64,000 nucleotides of DNA from Microbacterium sp. AZCO (GCF_039614715.1 NZ_CP154857.1:2666001-2730000); one strand, 5' to 3'; positions 23,619 to 33,619 are shown, counted from the first letter of the stretch. Notes: generated by a model from the sequence alone, not told the origin. Made by a program: numbers and translations.

Positions 23619-24659
23619 TCAGCGCGTCGCGAGCGCGGCCGTGAGAGCGTCGGTCGCGAGGGCGCGCGTGAGTGCGACGTCCTTCATCCATAGCGGACGG
23701 ACGGACGGATGGATGCCGAGCCCCGCGACGCGCGGCGCTTCGGCCTCGTCCTCTTCGGCGACGAGCCACGCGTCGAGCAGCCCGCCGCTGCCGCGGGCGC
23801 CGTAGAGCCCCGCGACACCGGTGGCGGAGCACTCCGCGCCGACGACCTGGAGGCACATCTCGGCCATGCCGCGCACCGCGGCTCCCGCGATGATCGGCGA
23901 CACGCCGACGACGGGCGCCTCCGCCGCACGGATGGCGTCGGAGATACCCGGGATGCCGAGGATCGGCCCGATCGAGACGACGGGGTTCGACGGCGCGAAC
24001 ACGATGACGTCGGCCTCGGCGATCGCCTCGACGACCCCCGGAGCCGGCTGCGCCCGCTCGATGCCGGGGTTGGCGAAGCGGCGGGGTTCGCGCTGCGCCC
24101 GGTAGCGGGTCCACCACTCCTGGAAGTGGATGGTCTCGTCGTTGAACTCGACGAGCGTGTCGACCTCGTCCTCGGTCATCGGCAGGAGCGTCGCGCCGAG
24201 CTCCCACCGGCGTCCGAGCCGGGCCACGACCTCGCCGACGCCGGCGCCGTCGCGCAGCCACGACGTGCGTGCGATGTGCGTGCCGAGGTCGAGGTCGCCG
24301 AGGGTGAACCAGTCCCAGCCGAGGCCCCACGCGTGCAGCTCGTCGGAGACGCGGTCGGAGTCGCCCGCCCGGCCCCAGCCGCGAACGGGGTCTTTCACGC
24401 CGGCGAGCCCGTAGAGCATCGAGTCGACGTCGGGCTGGATGCGCAGACCGTGCACCCACAGGTCGTCGGCCGTGTTGCAGATGACCGTGAGGCGCCCGCC
24501 CGCCGCGGCGACGACGTCGCGCAGGCCGACGGCGAAGGTGGACCCGCCGGCGCCGCCGGCGAGGAGGACGACGCGCACGCCGTCGAGACCCGAGCCCGGA
24601 CCGCCCTCGGTCCCCGAGCCTGTCGAGGGGTCGGACGTCTCGCCGGGAAGGTCGCGCAT
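23619..24659 (-). CDS. fbiA: 2-phospho-L-lactate transferase, F420-0 synthesis
   Basis: 346 residues. CofD/FbiA motifs are present: [19 protein letters not shown] (donor site), [51 protein letters not shown] and [16 protein letters not shown]. It joins the CofC product to FO, giving F420-0 or its dehydro form. The ATG at 24659 gives an unusual 27-residue lead, containing a [10 protein letters not shown] segment that is the translation of a dispersed repeat. A GTG at 24578 would give a 319-residue protein of classic length. The upstream start is kept because TAGGCT lies 8 nt before it. Divergent from cofE. Confidence 0.9.
   Translation of the reverse strand: MRDLPGETSDPSTGSGTEGGPGSGLDGVRVVLLAGGAGGSTFAVGLRDVVAAAGGRLTVICNTADDLWVHGLRIQPDVDSMLYGLAGVKDPVRGWGRAGDSDRVSDELHAWGLGWDWFTLGDLDLGTHIARTSWLRDGAGVGEVVARLGRRWELGATLLPMTEDEVDTLVEFNDETIHFQEWWTRYRAQREPRRFANPGIERAQPAPGVVEAIAEADVIVFAPSNPVVSIGPILGIPGISDAIRAAEAPVVGVSPIIAGAAVRGMAEMCLQVVGAECSATGVAGLYGARGSGGLLDAWLVAEEDEAEAPRVAGLGIHPSVRPLWMKDVALTRALATDALTAALATR
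24609..24637. repeat. Dispersed repeat translated at the FbiA N-terminus
   Basis: CCCCGAGCCTGTCGAGGGG with short flanks; an almost identical copy lies at 38387-38415. On the minus strand it reads DPSTGSGT. Confidence 0.7.
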
Positions 24660-24667
24660 GGCCGACG

Positions 24668-24692
24668 AGCCTACCGAAGCCGTTGATAGCGT
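24668..24692. promoter_or_regulatory. Divergent leaderless promoters of fbiA and cofE
   Basis: On the minus strand TAGGCT (24668-24673) lies 8 nt before the fbiA ATG at 24659. On the plus strand TAGCGT (24687-24692) lies 7 nt before the cofE ATG at 24700. The two -10 boxes are only 13 bp apart, so the promoters must share any regulator and may exclude each other. Confidence 0.5.
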
Positions 24693-24699
24693 GGGCCGC

Positions 24700-25464
24700 A
24701 TGCCCGATGCCCCCGAGCTCACGATCGTGCCCGTGCGCGGCATCCCCGAGATCCGGGCCGGCGACGACCTCGTCGCCCTCATCGCCTCCGCGACCGACCT
24801 GCGCGACGGCGACATCCTCGTCGTGACCTCGAAGATCGTGTCGAAGGCCGAGGGCCGCACGATCGCGGCGGACGACCGCACGGCGGCGATCGAGTCGGAG
24901 AGCGTACGCATCGTCGCCTCGTCGGACGACGGTCGTGTGCGCATCGTGGAGAGCCGGCTCGGCATCATCGCGGCGGCGGCGGGGGTCGACGCGAGCAACA
25001 CTCCCAAGGGCACCGTGCTGCTGCTCCCCGTGGATCCGGATGCCTCGGCGCGCGCCCTCGCGCAGGGGCTCCGCTCCGCGACGGGCGCACGCGTCGGCGT
25101 CATCGTGTCCGACACCCTCGGGCGGGCGTGGCGCGACGGGCAGACGGACAGCGCGATCGGGGCCGCCGGCGTGCAGGTCTTCGAGGACTACCGCGGCGGC
25201 GTCGACTCCGCGGGACGCCCTCTCGTCGTGACACTCCCGTGCGTCGCCGACGAGCTCGCGGCCGCCGCCGACCTCGTCAAGCGCAAGACCACGGGCGTGC
25301 CGGTCGCCGTCGTGCGCGGGCGCGCCGACCTCGTCGGCGACCTCCACCTGCCCGGCGCGCGGAGCATCGTGCGCGAGCACGACCGCGACCTCTTCCACAC
25401 GGGCGCACGGGAGTCGTGGGATGCCGGCTACGCGGCCGGCCTCGCCGCGACGCGGGAGGGGTGA
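24700..25464 (+). CDS. cofE: Coenzyme F420-0:L-glutamate ligase (single-domain CofE)
   Basis: 254 residues matching the CofE / N-terminal FbiB domain: [79 protein letters not shown] and [25 protein letters not shown]. It adds glutamates to F420-0 using GTP. Mycobacterial FbiB carries an extra C-terminal FMN-binding nitroreductase-like domain; this protein ends before it. The ATG at 24700 is favoured over 24658 because a TAGCGT box lies 7 nt before it and the protein then starts at the family N-terminus. It is followed after 5 nt by a NUDIX gene. Confidence 0.92.
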   Translation: MPDAPELTIVPVRGIPEIRAGDDLVALIASATDLRDGDILVVTSKIVSKAEGRTIAADDRTAAIESESVRIVASSDDGRVRIVESRLGIIAAAAGVDASNTPKGTVLLLPVDPDASARALAQGLRSATGARVGVIVSDTLGRAWRDGQTDSAIGAAGVQVFEDYRGGVDSAGRPLVVTLPCVADELAAAADLVKRKTTGVPVAVVRGRADLVGDLHLPGARSIVREHDRDLFHTGARESWDAGYAAGLAATREG

Positions 25465-25469
25465 TCGGC

Positions 25470-26012
25470 ATGGCGTGGAAGACGCTCGCGTCCCGCACCG
25501 TCTACGAGAACCGGTGGATCCGCGTCCGTGAGGACGACGTCGAGGGCCCCCACGGCGCGGGGATCTACGGAGTCGTCGAGATGCGGCATCCCGCCGTCTT
25601 CATCGTCGCGATGGATGCGGACGACCGCGTCTGCCTCGTCTCGCTCGACCGCTATGCCACCGGCGGCTCCTCGATCGAGGTGCCGGCGGGCGGCTCCGAC
25701 GGCGACGACCCGCTCGTGGCGGCGAAGAGAGAGCTGCTCGAGGAGACGGGATTCGCCGCGTCCGAGTGGACCCACCTGGGCGGCATGAACGCGCTCAACG
25801 GAATCGCGGATGCCCCCGAGCACGTCTTCCTCGCGCGGGATCTGCACCGCGAGGCCGATGCGGCGCACTCCCAGGCGGAGGAGGGCATCGACGCGGTCCG
25901 GTGGATGCCGTTCGCCGAGGTGCTGTCGCTCATCGCGTCCGGCGGGATCAGCGACGGCGAGACGATCGCGGCGCTCGCGCTCGCCGGCATCCGGCTCGGC
26001 CGCTTCCGCTGA
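25470..26012 (+). CDS. NUDIX hydrolase, ADP-ribose pyrophosphatase-like
   Basis: 180 residues. The Nudix helix is LVAAKRELLEETGF with REx2EE intact (the first conserved Glu of the longer box appears as Asp). N-terminal SRTVYENRWIRVREDDVEGP is typical of ADP-ribose/NDP-sugar pyrophosphatases. It should hydrolyse a nucleoside diphosphate linked to X, with Mg2+. ATG 25470 has GGAGG 10 nt upstream, inside the end of cofE. Its stop codon lies inside the first unit of a 20-bp tandem repeat. It is probably co-transcribed with cofE; a link to F420 is only positional. Confidence 0.88.
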   Translation: MAWKTLASRTVYENRWIRVREDDVEGPHGAGIYGVVEMRHPAVFIVAMDADDRVCLVSLDRYATGGSSIEVPAGGSDGDDPLVAAKRELLEETGFAASEWTHLGGMNALNGIADAPEHVFLARDLHREADAAHSQAEEGIDAVRWMPFAEVLSLIASGGISDGETIAALALAGIRLGRFR

Positions 26013-26040
26013 GCCGGATCCGCTTCCGCTGAGCCGGTCC
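26001..26040. repeat. 20-bp tandem repeat spanning the NUDIX stop codon
   Basis: CGCTTCCGCTGAGCCGG(ATC/TCC) occurs twice in direct succession (26001-26020, 26021-26040). The TGA stop of the NUDIX gene is in the first copy. Confidence 0.7.
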
Positions 26041-26066
26041 CCGAGGCTGCGTCGATCGGACGCTTC

Positions 26067-26645
26067 TCAGCCCTCGGCCCGGGGCCACCATGACGGCAGG
26101 ATCGCGAGGTACACGCGCAGGAAGTCCTTCACACGCGGTTCGGGATGCTGCAGCCATCCCTCGATGACCCCGACCGTCCCGTCCGCGAGGAACCGGCTGG
26201 CCGCCTCGTCGACCTCGCGGTGCGGGACGCCGGCGACCTCCACGTCGATGGACACGCGGGAGCGGGCGAGGAGGACCCGCGTGGTCTCGCGGAAATGCCG
26301 GCTGAGCATCGAGTGCAGGCTCCCGCCGCCGTCGGCCAGCTCGCGCCGGTAGATGGGGGCGTGTCGTGCGATGTGGGCGAGCACCTCCTCGGTGACGGTC
26401 GTGACGGCGGTCGCGGCATCCCCTCTGTCCTCGAGGAGGGCGGCGCGCAGATCGTCGAGCTCACCGGTGAGCGCCTGCTCGACGAGGTCGGCGGGCGAGG
26501 ACGCGTGCTCGTAGAAGGTCGAGCGGTGGACGCCGGCGGCGTCGGCGAGCTGCGTCACGGTGAGCGTCGAGATCGGGTGCGACTCGGCGAGCTCGAGGGC
26601 GGCCGTGAAGAGCCGATCGCGGCTGCGGCGGCTGCGGGGGTCCAT
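26067..26645 (-). CDS. TetR/AcrR family transcriptional regulator
   Basis: 192 residues. The N-terminal HTH reads RDRLFTAALELAESHPISTL then VTQLADAAGVHRSTFYEHASSPADLVEQAL, the classic TetR recognition helix. The ligand domain has several aromatic and His residues (RHAPIYRRELADGGGSLHSMLSRHF). It is divergent from the SDR gene at 26756, with two similar CCGACAG-type sites between, so it probably represses that gene and itself. ATG 26645. Ligand unknown. Confidence 0.88.
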   Translation of the reverse strand: MDPRSRRSRDRLFTAALELAESHPISTLTVTQLADAAGVHRSTFYEHASSPADLVEQALTGELDDLRAALLEDRGDAATAVTTVTEEVLAHIARHAPIYRRELADGGGSLHSMLSRHFRETTRVLLARSRVSIDVEVAGVPHREVDEAASRFLADGTVGVIEGWLQHPEPRVKDFLRVYLAILPSWWPRAEG

Positions 26646-26665
26646 GGCGCCTCCGGGAATGTAAT

Positions 26666-26708
26666 CCGACAGGTGTAGGTTAACTCACGCAAGACCGACA
26701 GTTGTCGG
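26666..26708. promoter_or_regulatory. Candidate twin operator of the TetR/SDR pair
   Basis: CCGACAGGTGTAGG (26666-26679) and CCGACAGTTGTCGG (26695-26708) are two copies of one 14-bp word, 29 bp apart; the second is a good inverted repeat (CCGACA-GT-TGTCGG). Both lie in the 110-nt gap between divergent starts. Confidence 0.5.
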
Positions 26709-26755
26709 AGAAACACCACGGCGCCACGCGATGACGCCACCAATGGAGGTAAATC

Positions 26756-27511
26756 ATGGCTACGTACGATGTCGCCGACCGGTCGGCCGTCGTCACGGGA
26801 GCAGGCTCCGGCATCGGCCGGGCCGTCGCCCTCACCCTCGCAGCGAACGGCGCCGCCGTCGTCGTCGCCGACGTGCGACAGGAGGCCGCCGACGCGGTCG
26901 TCGCCGAGATCACCGCGGCGGGCGGCACCGCCGTCGCGTTCGTGGGCGACGTGTCGGACCCCGCCGCCAGCACGGCCGCGGTCGAGGCTGCGGAGGCGCT
27001 CGCTCCGCTGCGCATCGCGGTCAACAACGCCGGCATCGGCGGCGCCGCCGCCCCCGTCGGCGAGTACCCGATCGACTCGTGGCAGAAGGTCATCGAGATC
27101 AACCTCAACGCGGTCTTCTACGGCACCCGCGCACAGGCGCCCGTCATGGCGCGCAACGGCGGCGGCTCGATCGTCAACATGGCCTCGGTGCTCGGCTCCA
27201 TCGGCATCCCGATGTCGTCCGCCTACGTCGCGGCGAAGCACGCCGTTGTCGGCCTCACGAAGAACACCGCCCTCGAGTACGGCGCGCAGGGCGTGCGCGC
27301 GAACGCCGTCGGCCCCGGCTTCATCCACACGCCGCTCGTCGACGCGAACCTCGATGACGACGCGCAGGCGGCCCTCGCCGCACAGCACGCGCTCGGCCGC
27401 CTGGGCACCCCGCAGGAGGTCGCCGACCTCGTCGCCTTCCTCGCCTCGGACGCCGCGTCGTTCGTGTCGGGCAGCTACCACCTCGTCGACGGCGGATACG
27501 CCGCCCACTGA
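26756..27511 (+). CDS. Classical short-chain dehydrogenase/reductase
   Basis: 251 residues. Cofactor motif TGAGSGIG (about residues 15-22), NNAG (about 88-91) and the Ser-Tyr-Lys triad (NMASVLGS, then SAYVAAKHAVVG). The C-terminal GTPQEVADLVAFLASDAASFVSG followed by HLVDGGYAAH is the usual FabG-like ending. An Asp after the second beta strand (VVVADVRQ) suggests NAD(H) preference. The ATG has an excellent ATGGAGGTAAATC leader. Divergent from a TetR regulator, which likely controls it. Substrate unknown (alcohol, ketone or steroid-like). Confidence 0.9.
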   Translation: MATYDVADRSAVVTGAGSGIGRAVALTLAANGAAVVVADVRQEAADAVVAEITAAGGTAVAFVGDVSDPAASTAAVEAAEALAPLRIAVNNAGIGGAAAPVGEYPIDSWQKVIEINLNAVFYGTRAQAPVMARNGGGSIVNMASVLGSIGIPMSSAYVAAKHAVVGLTKNTALEYGAQGVRANAVGPGFIHTPLVDANLDDDAQAALAAQHALGRLGTPQEVADLVAFLASDAASFVSGSYHLVDGGYAAH

Positions 27512-27513
27512 CC

Positions 27514-27643
27514 CGCCGCACCGCCGGAGATCACCGCACCGTCGGACGCCGCCGCGCCGCCGGAATCGCCGCACCGCCGGAGATCACCGCTCCGTCGGAC
27601 GCCGTGCCCGACATCCGTCCGACGGGGCGGCGATCTCCGACGA
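27514..27643. repeat. Palindromic repeat element downstream of the SDR gene
   Basis: A 38-bp word beginning CGCCGCACCGCCGGAGATC is present at 27514-27551 and 27567-27604. Its inner arm CCGTCGGAC pairs perfectly with GTCCGACGG 16 nt downstream, and an outer arm GGCGATCTCCGACG (to about 27642) pairs with CGCCGGAGATC. The nested design (CGxCGGAGA outside, CGTCGGA inside) matches the element at 13553-13622. Confidence 0.65.
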
Positions 27644-27699
27644 AGCGCGTCACCCGCGCCCCGGTGGTGCAGGCGCGAGCGCGTCAGCAGACTGGGCCC

Positions 27700-28167
27700 A
27701 TGGAGATCCATGAGCTCGTCGACACCATCGGAGCCTTCGAGGGGATCCTCGTGCTCGCGCCCGCGCCGGGCAGCGAATACCCCGAGGTCGCGTGGGGCGA
27801 CTTCTTCTTCTACTACGCGCCCGACGGCGAGGTGCCGCAGAACACCCAGCCCTTCACGACGATCGTCACGAAGGACTACCCCGACGACACGGCCTCGCGG
27901 CTCGGAGACGGGCGGTGGCGGGTGAACATCCACGTGGGGAGCGACCTGTTCGCCGAGCTCACGGGATCCACGCCGAGGGATGCTGCACCCGCCGACCACG
28001 CGCAGACCGACGCGATCCTCCCCCACCCCGAGTATGCCGCGCTCGGCTGGATCGCTGTCGTGAACCCCGGCGCGCGCACGTCGGCGCGGGTACGGGAGCT
28101 CGTGCGCGGGGCGTACGACGACGCCGTTCGGCGGGCACGACGGCGGTCGCAGCATCCCTCAACCTGA
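27700..28167 (+). CDS. DUF6194 family protein
   Basis: 155 residues beginning MEIHELVDTIGAFEGILVLA, with a WGDFFFYYAPDGEVPQ strand pair, PFTTIVTKDYPDD, WRVNIHVGSDLFAELTG and a C-terminal HPEYAALGWIAVVNPGART. This matches the DUF6194 family, small cytoplasmic proteins widespread in actinobacteria and of unknown function (they look like MmcQ/YjbR-type folds, uncertain). The ATG at 27700 is preceded by CAGACT-N6, a near version of the leaderless pattern. It is a single gene between a repeat element and the long leader of the transglycosylase gene. Confidence 0.8.
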   Translation: MEIHELVDTIGAFEGILVLAPAPGSEYPEVAWGDFFFYYAPDGEVPQNTQPFTTIVTKDYPDDTASRLGDGRWRVNIHVGSDLFAELTGSTPRDAAPADHAQTDAILPHPEYAALGWIAVVNPGARTSARVRELVRGAYDDAVRRARRRSQHPST

Positions 28168-28249
28168 GTGATCGCTATGCGTCGGCAAATAATCACGAAA
28201 ACATAACGCGGAGGTCTTCCCTTCCGTTATCTCCCCGTTATAGAGTGCA

Positions 28250-28552
28250 TGCACGGTAGTTGTTTTGCTGTGGCAGCTACCGGCATGTGATTGCAGGACA
28301 CTCTTGGTGCAAGGGACAAGGGCCGGTCGGGAGCCTCTCCGACCGGCCCTTACTCTTGCCGCCTGAACGGGCGAGCCGCCGGAAATTCAGCCCTGGATCG
28401 GCCGTTTTCCTCGCATCCGTTCACACGTCCTGTCCAGGGAAGCCTTGGGTTCCGTCCAGAAACGCCTTGCAGACTCGACGCTCGTGCCCAACCCGAGGGC
28501 CACGCCGGTGCGTCCTGCTCCGGTGCAGTAGAGCCCGAAGGATTTTCTGCGC
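28250..28552 (+). promoter_or_regulatory. Long structured 5' leader of the transglycosylase gene, candidate riboswitch
   Basis: The 385-nt gap before the gene has TAGAGT at 28241-28246 as a possible -10 box, then about 300 nt of transcribed leader. A 13-bp perfect hairpin (28318-28351) is enclosed by GCAAG (28309-28313) and CTTGC (28355-28359). Conserved-looking words follow: GAACGGGCGAGCCGCCGG, and later GCCCAACCCGAGGGC near 28490. In actinobacteria, leaders of cell-wall lytic genes often carry the cyclic di-AMP (ydaO-yuaA) riboswitch; the hairpin and the AAGGGACA and CCAACC words are loosely like it. I could not confirm a match, so the class is open. Confidence 0.4.
28318..28351 (+). other. 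13-bp perfect hairpin within the leader
   Basis: AAGGGCCGGTCGG pairs with CCGACCGGCCCTT around an 8-nt loop. It lies 200 nt upstream of the coding start, so it may be a variable stem of a riboswitch aptamer or an early terminator. Confidence 0.7.
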
Positions 28553-29443
28553 ATGCGCTCCACGCGCCTCTTCACGCCTGCCCGCCCGACCCGTCGCACC
28601 CTCGCCACCACCCTCGTCATCACCGGCGTGCTCGGCGCCGCCGCCCTGAGCGGCGCCACGTCGGCCTCGGCCGCGGTCCGCACCGCCACCACGGCCTACC
28701 CCGCGTCGTTCGCGTACTCGGCCACCCCGGCCCTCGTCACGGCCGGCCCCAGCCAGACGATGGTCAAGATCACCGCCGACGCTCAGGCCACTCTCGACAG
28801 CGCGCACGTCGCGCTCGACGAGGCCTCGAAGGCGGTCTCCGATGTCGCGACCTCCGGCCTCGCGGTCGAGGGGACGACCACGATCGACACGACCGAGCTG
28901 CGCCGCGAGATCGACCGCATCTCGAACTTCGACGTGCTCCCGACCTTCCTGCTGCCGGGCGTGACCGACGCGGCCGCCGATGCGACGCAGAAGGTCACGG
29001 CGCGGACCACCGATCTGCGGACGCGTCTCGAGACCGCCCGCGCGCAGAAGGCGGCCGAGGAGGCCGCCGCAGCCGCCGCAGCCGAGGCGCAGCGCCAGGC
29101 CGAGGCTGCCGCAGCCGCCCTCGCCGCCGCGAACACCCCCGAGGGCGCCAAGGCCACGGCCCGGCAGATCGCCGCGAGCGAGTACGGGTGGGGCGCCGAC
29201 CAGTTCTCGTGCCTCGAGAAGCTGTGGACGCGCGAGTCGAGCTGGAACTACCAGTCGTACAACTCGGGCAGCGGCGCCACCGGCATCCCGCAGGCCCTTC
29301 CCGGCAGCAAGATGGCCAGCGCGGGCTCCGACTGGCAGACCAACGCCACGACGCAGATCCGCTGGGGCCTCGGCTACATCCGCGGCTCGTACGGCACGCC
29401 GTGCGCCGCGTGGGGCCACTCGAACGCGACCAACTGGTACTGA
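28553..29443 (+). CDS. Secreted lytic transglycosylase-like protein (aggregation-promoting-factor C-terminal domain)
   Basis: 296 residues. A long signal peptide ends near SGATSASAA (about residue 41). The middle holds a helical region with an Ala/Glu/Gln-rich coiled coil (about residues 160-200). The C-terminal 90 residues form a lysozyme/transglycosylase fold: GWGADQFSCLEKLWTRESSW (catalytic Glu in RESSW), SGSGATGIPQALPGSKM and WGLGYIRGSYGTPCAAW. Two Cys (FSC and TPC) can form the family's disulphide. It should cleave or remodel peptidoglycan outside the cell. The long structured leader suggests second-messenger or wall-stress control. Confidence 0.85.
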   Translation: MRSTRLFTPARPTRRTLATTLVITGVLGAAALSGATSASAAVRTATTAYPASFAYSATPALVTAGPSQTMVKITADAQATLDSAHVALDEASKAVSDVATSGLAVEGTTTIDTTELRREIDRISNFDVLPTFLLPGVTDAAADATQKVTARTTDLRTRLETARAQKAAEEAAAAAAAEAQRQAEAAAAALAAANTPEGAKATARQIAASEYGWGADQFSCLEKLWTRESSWNYQSYNSGSGATGIPQALPGSKMASAGSDWQTNATTQIRWGLGYIRGSYGTPCAAWGHSNATNWY

Positions 29444-29450
29444 TTCACGA

Positions 29451-29492
29451 GGGATGCCTCGGCCGGCGCGCCGCGTCGGGCCGAGGCATCCC
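29451..29492 (+). terminator. Terminator hairpin after the transglycosylase gene
   Basis: GGGATGCCTCGGCC (29451-29464) pairs perfectly with GGCCGAGGCATCCC (29479-29492), a 14-bp stem 8 nt after the stop. No T-run. Confidence 0.65.
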
Positions 29493-29535
29493 GCCCTCGA
29501 GCGAAACAGGCGGGTCCCCCCGGTCCGCACCGCGC

Positions 29536-29541
29536 TAGCGT
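29536..29541 (+). promoter_or_regulatory. -10 element of leaderless pgi promoter
   Basis: TAGCGT, 7 nt before the GTG at 29549; it selects this GTG over the in-frame GTG at 29540, which overlaps the box itself. Confidence 0.5.
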
Positions 29542-29548
29542 GGGACGC

Positions 29549-31231
<1,683 letters not shown>

Positions 31232-31235
31232 CCGC

Positions 31236-31280
31236 ACACGAAGAACGGGCCCGCCTCGGGGAGGCGGGCCCGTTCCGTGT
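31236..31280. terminator. Bidirectional terminator between pgi and the M6 protease gene
   Basis: GAACGGGCCCGCCTC (31243-31257) and its complement (31261-31275) form a 15-bp stem with a 3-nt loop, extended by ACACG/CGTGT after a 2-nt bulge. It lies between two convergent stop codons. Confidence 0.8.
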
Positions 31281-31287
31281 CAGCGGA

Positions 31288-33570
31288 TCAGTGGCTGCCG
31301 TTCGTCACGGAGACCGTGAGCGTGCCGCCCGTGTTCTGCTCCGTCACCGTGGCCTTGACCCCGGCGCCGGCGACGTAGACGCCGCCGAGCGGGTTCGTCG
31401 AGCTGAAGTACGCGTCGATCTTCGTGTCGTCGAATGTGGCGATCTGCAGGCCCGTCGGGGCTGCCGCCTCGAGGGTCTGCACCGTCTGGTTCTTGCCCTT
31501 GCCGGTCAGGACCTCCTTGTGGAGGGCGACCGGGTCGGTCAGCTGCAGGCCGAAGGTCGCGTCGAACGGCTGACGCCGGTTGCTCGGCCCCGTGCCGTCG
31601 GAGTACGTGAACTTCGCCGGGTGCGAGTCGACCGGGAGGGTCAGGCCGTGGCCCGGGTGGTCGATCGTGTTGTTGTCGGAGTAGGTCTCGTCGACCGCCC
31701 ACACGAGCAGACCGTCCTGGAACGGGAAGTGCTCGACGTGGTCGGGCGCCGTGTAGGCCTTGTCGAACTGGTACGGGCCCGTCCGCAGCGTGTCGTCGTA
31801 GCCGACGTACGTGCGGTTCTCGAGCAGGTAGTACCGGTCACCGACCGACTGCTCCGTGCCGGTGCTCTTCTTGAAGCCGCCCGCAGCCGTCCAGCCGTTG
31901 GCGTCGGGGCCGTCGACGTTGTCGGTGAAGATCGTCTTCCCGTTCGCCTTCATCGCGATGTCGTCGATGAACGCGCCGGCGAGGTGCACACCGCCGTCGG
32001 ACTGGTACCGGAAGCGGAAGTCGACCGGGCCGCCGCCGGGCACGGTGACGCTGAGGTTGGTCCACTTGCCCTTCGTCGATCCGCTGATCGTCGTGAGCGG
32101 CGTCCAGTCCGCGGAACCGGCCGGCCTGTACTCGACGTGCAGGTAGTCGAATCCGTCCTCGATCTCGTACCAGGCCTTCGCCGTGAGCGATGCCTTCGAG
32201 ATGCCCGTCAGGTCGATCGTGCGCGTGAGCGTCGTGTTGAGGTCGTCGGCGCTCGACGTCCACCACGCGTTCGGCGCCGACGGCGGCGTCGTGTACGTCG
32301 TCGAGACGGCCTCGTCGGCCACGTCGACGACGAGACCCTGCGACTGGCCGGCGGTCTGGATCGCGGCGGGGCTCAGCGTGAACGCGCCGGACTGCCCGGG
32401 CTGCACGACGTGGTAGCTGAGCCACCCGAGCTGGAGCTTCTCCCACGGGCCCATGTAGCCGGGCGTCGTGCCGATGTCGTCGGTGCCGTGGCCCAGCCAC
32501 GAGCCGCTCGACATGAGCGTCCAGAACGCCGTCGAGTTCTCGCCGCCGTTCGTGTCGTAGAGGTCGGGGAGGCCCAGGTCGTGACCGAACTCGTGCGAGA
32601 ACACGCCCAGGCCGCCGTTCTCGGCCTCGACGGTGTAGTCGCCGATCCAGATGCCGGTGTTGCCGATCTGCGTGCCGCCGAACTTGGCGTTGGCAGGCCC
32701 GGTCTTTCCGAAGTCCGTCTGGTTGACGTACCAGCGATGCGACCAGATGGCGTCCTCGCCCTGCGCGCCGCCGCCGGCGTCTTCACCCTCGCCCGCGTGC
32801 ACGGCCTGGAAGTGGTCGATGTACCCGTCGGGCTCGTTGAAGTTCCCGTCGTTGTCGTAGTCGTACCGGTCCCACACGTCGTACTGCGCGAGCGCCGCCT
32901 TGATCTGGTCGTCCGACAGGCCCGCGGCCTTCTGCGCGTTGTACCAGGCGTTGCCCGTATCGGCGATGAACCTCCAGGAGCCGCCGAAGTCCTCGACGGC
33001 GTTGTCGCCGTACACCGAGGCGTTGCCGGGCACGGTGACCCAGTCGCTGACCCCGCCGGCCGCGCTGAAGGCGCCCGAGGACTGCTTCTCGTAGAAGTCC
33101 TTGAACGACTCGCCCTCACCGAAGAAGAGGTCGGTGTAGTAGGGCTGGTTGAAGTCCGAGACCCAGTGGGTGCTGTTGTTCACGGTGCGATCCGGCTCGG
33201 GGATCTGGTTGTGCAGCGGCCCCGGGACGGTGCCGAGCTTCTTGTCCCCCTGATCGCCGAACTGCGACAGGATCGTGAAGACCTGCGCCGTGCCGGTCAG
33301 AGCGGCCTGGTAGTACTTGTCGCCGACCTGCACGGAGCCGTCGACCGGGTCGACCGACGCCTTCCCCGACAGGATCAGCTTCTGGGCTGCCTTGCGCCTG
33401 TCGTTCTGCCGGGCCGTGAGGGGCCCTGGTCGGTTGTCGAGCCGCTGCGCTGCGGCCGGCTGTGAATCATCGGCGGGTGCGGCGACAGCCGACGGCACGA
33501 ATGCCATGCCGGCCACCACTGTCGCGCCCGCCGCAATGACGGCCCCAAGGCCGAGATTGCGTCGTGTCAC
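31288..33570 (-). CDS. Secreted M6 family metalloprotease (immune inhibitor A-like)
   Basis: 760 residues. A Sec signal peptide (RRNLGLGAVIAAGATVVAG, cleavage after AVAA near residue 31) and a propeptide precede the M6 catalytic domain. The zinc site is HEFGH at His326, Glu327 and His330, followed by DLGLPDLYDTNGG. A Ca-binding-like DYDNDGNFNEPDGYIDHF segment is at about residues 245-262. The C-terminal half has a MAM/CBM-like beta domain (WYEIEDGFDYLHVEYRPAGS, FRFRYQSDGGVHLAGAFIDDI) typical of immune inhibitor A. It should be an extracellular protease. GTG 33570 has AAGGAG upstream and a good promoter at 33620-33647. Confidence 0.92.
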   Translation of the reverse strand: MTRRNLGLGAVIAAGATVVAGMAFVPSAVAAPADDSQPAAAQRLDNRPGPLTARQNDRRKAAQKLILSGKASVDPVDGSVQVGDKYYQAALTGTAQVFTILSQFGDQGDKKLGTVPGPLHNQIPEPDRTVNNSTHWVSDFNQPYYTDLFFGEGESFKDFYEKQSSGAFSAAGGVSDWVTVPGNASVYGDNAVEDFGGSWRFIADTGNAWYNAQKAAGLSDDQIKAALAQYDVWDRYDYDNDGNFNEPDGYIDHFQAVHAGEGEDAGGGAQGEDAIWSHRWYVNQTDFGKTGPANAKFGGTQIGNTGIWIGDYTVEAENGGLGVFSHEFGHDLGLPDLYDTNGGENSTAFWTLMSSGSWLGHGTDDIGTTPGYMGPWEKLQLGWLSYHVVQPGQSGAFTLSPAAIQTAGQSQGLVVDVADEAVSTTYTTPPSAPNAWWTSSADDLNTTLTRTIDLTGISKASLTAKAWYEIEDGFDYLHVEYRPAGSADWTPLTTISGSTKGKWTNLSVTVPGGGPVDFRFRYQSDGGVHLAGAFIDDIAMKANGKTIFTDNVDGPDANGWTAAGGFKKSTGTEQSVGDRYYLLENRTYVGYDDTLRTGPYQFDKAYTAPDHVEHFPFQDGLLVWAVDETYSDNNTIDHPGHGLTLPVDSHPAKFTYSDGTGPSNRRQPFDATFGLQLTDPVALHKEVLTGKGKNQTVQTLEAAAPTGLQIATFDDTKIDAYFSSTNPLGGVYVAGAGVKATVTEQNTGGTLTVSVTNGSH

Positions 33571-33619
33571 GCGTTACTCCTTCTGCATCTGCACTCGGGA
33601 TCGCCGAGCGCCCCGGGGA

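Noticed and set aside
23619..24578. The shorter FbiA starting at GTG 24578
   Set aside because: It matches the usual family length, but a leaderless promoter box precedes the ATG at 24659 and nothing supports initiation at the GTG. Kept as an alternative.
28249..28290. A short ORF (MHGSCFAVAATGM) at the start of the transglycosylase leader
   Set aside because: It begins only 2 nt after the likely -10 box, so its start codon may not be transcribed, and there is no ribosome site.
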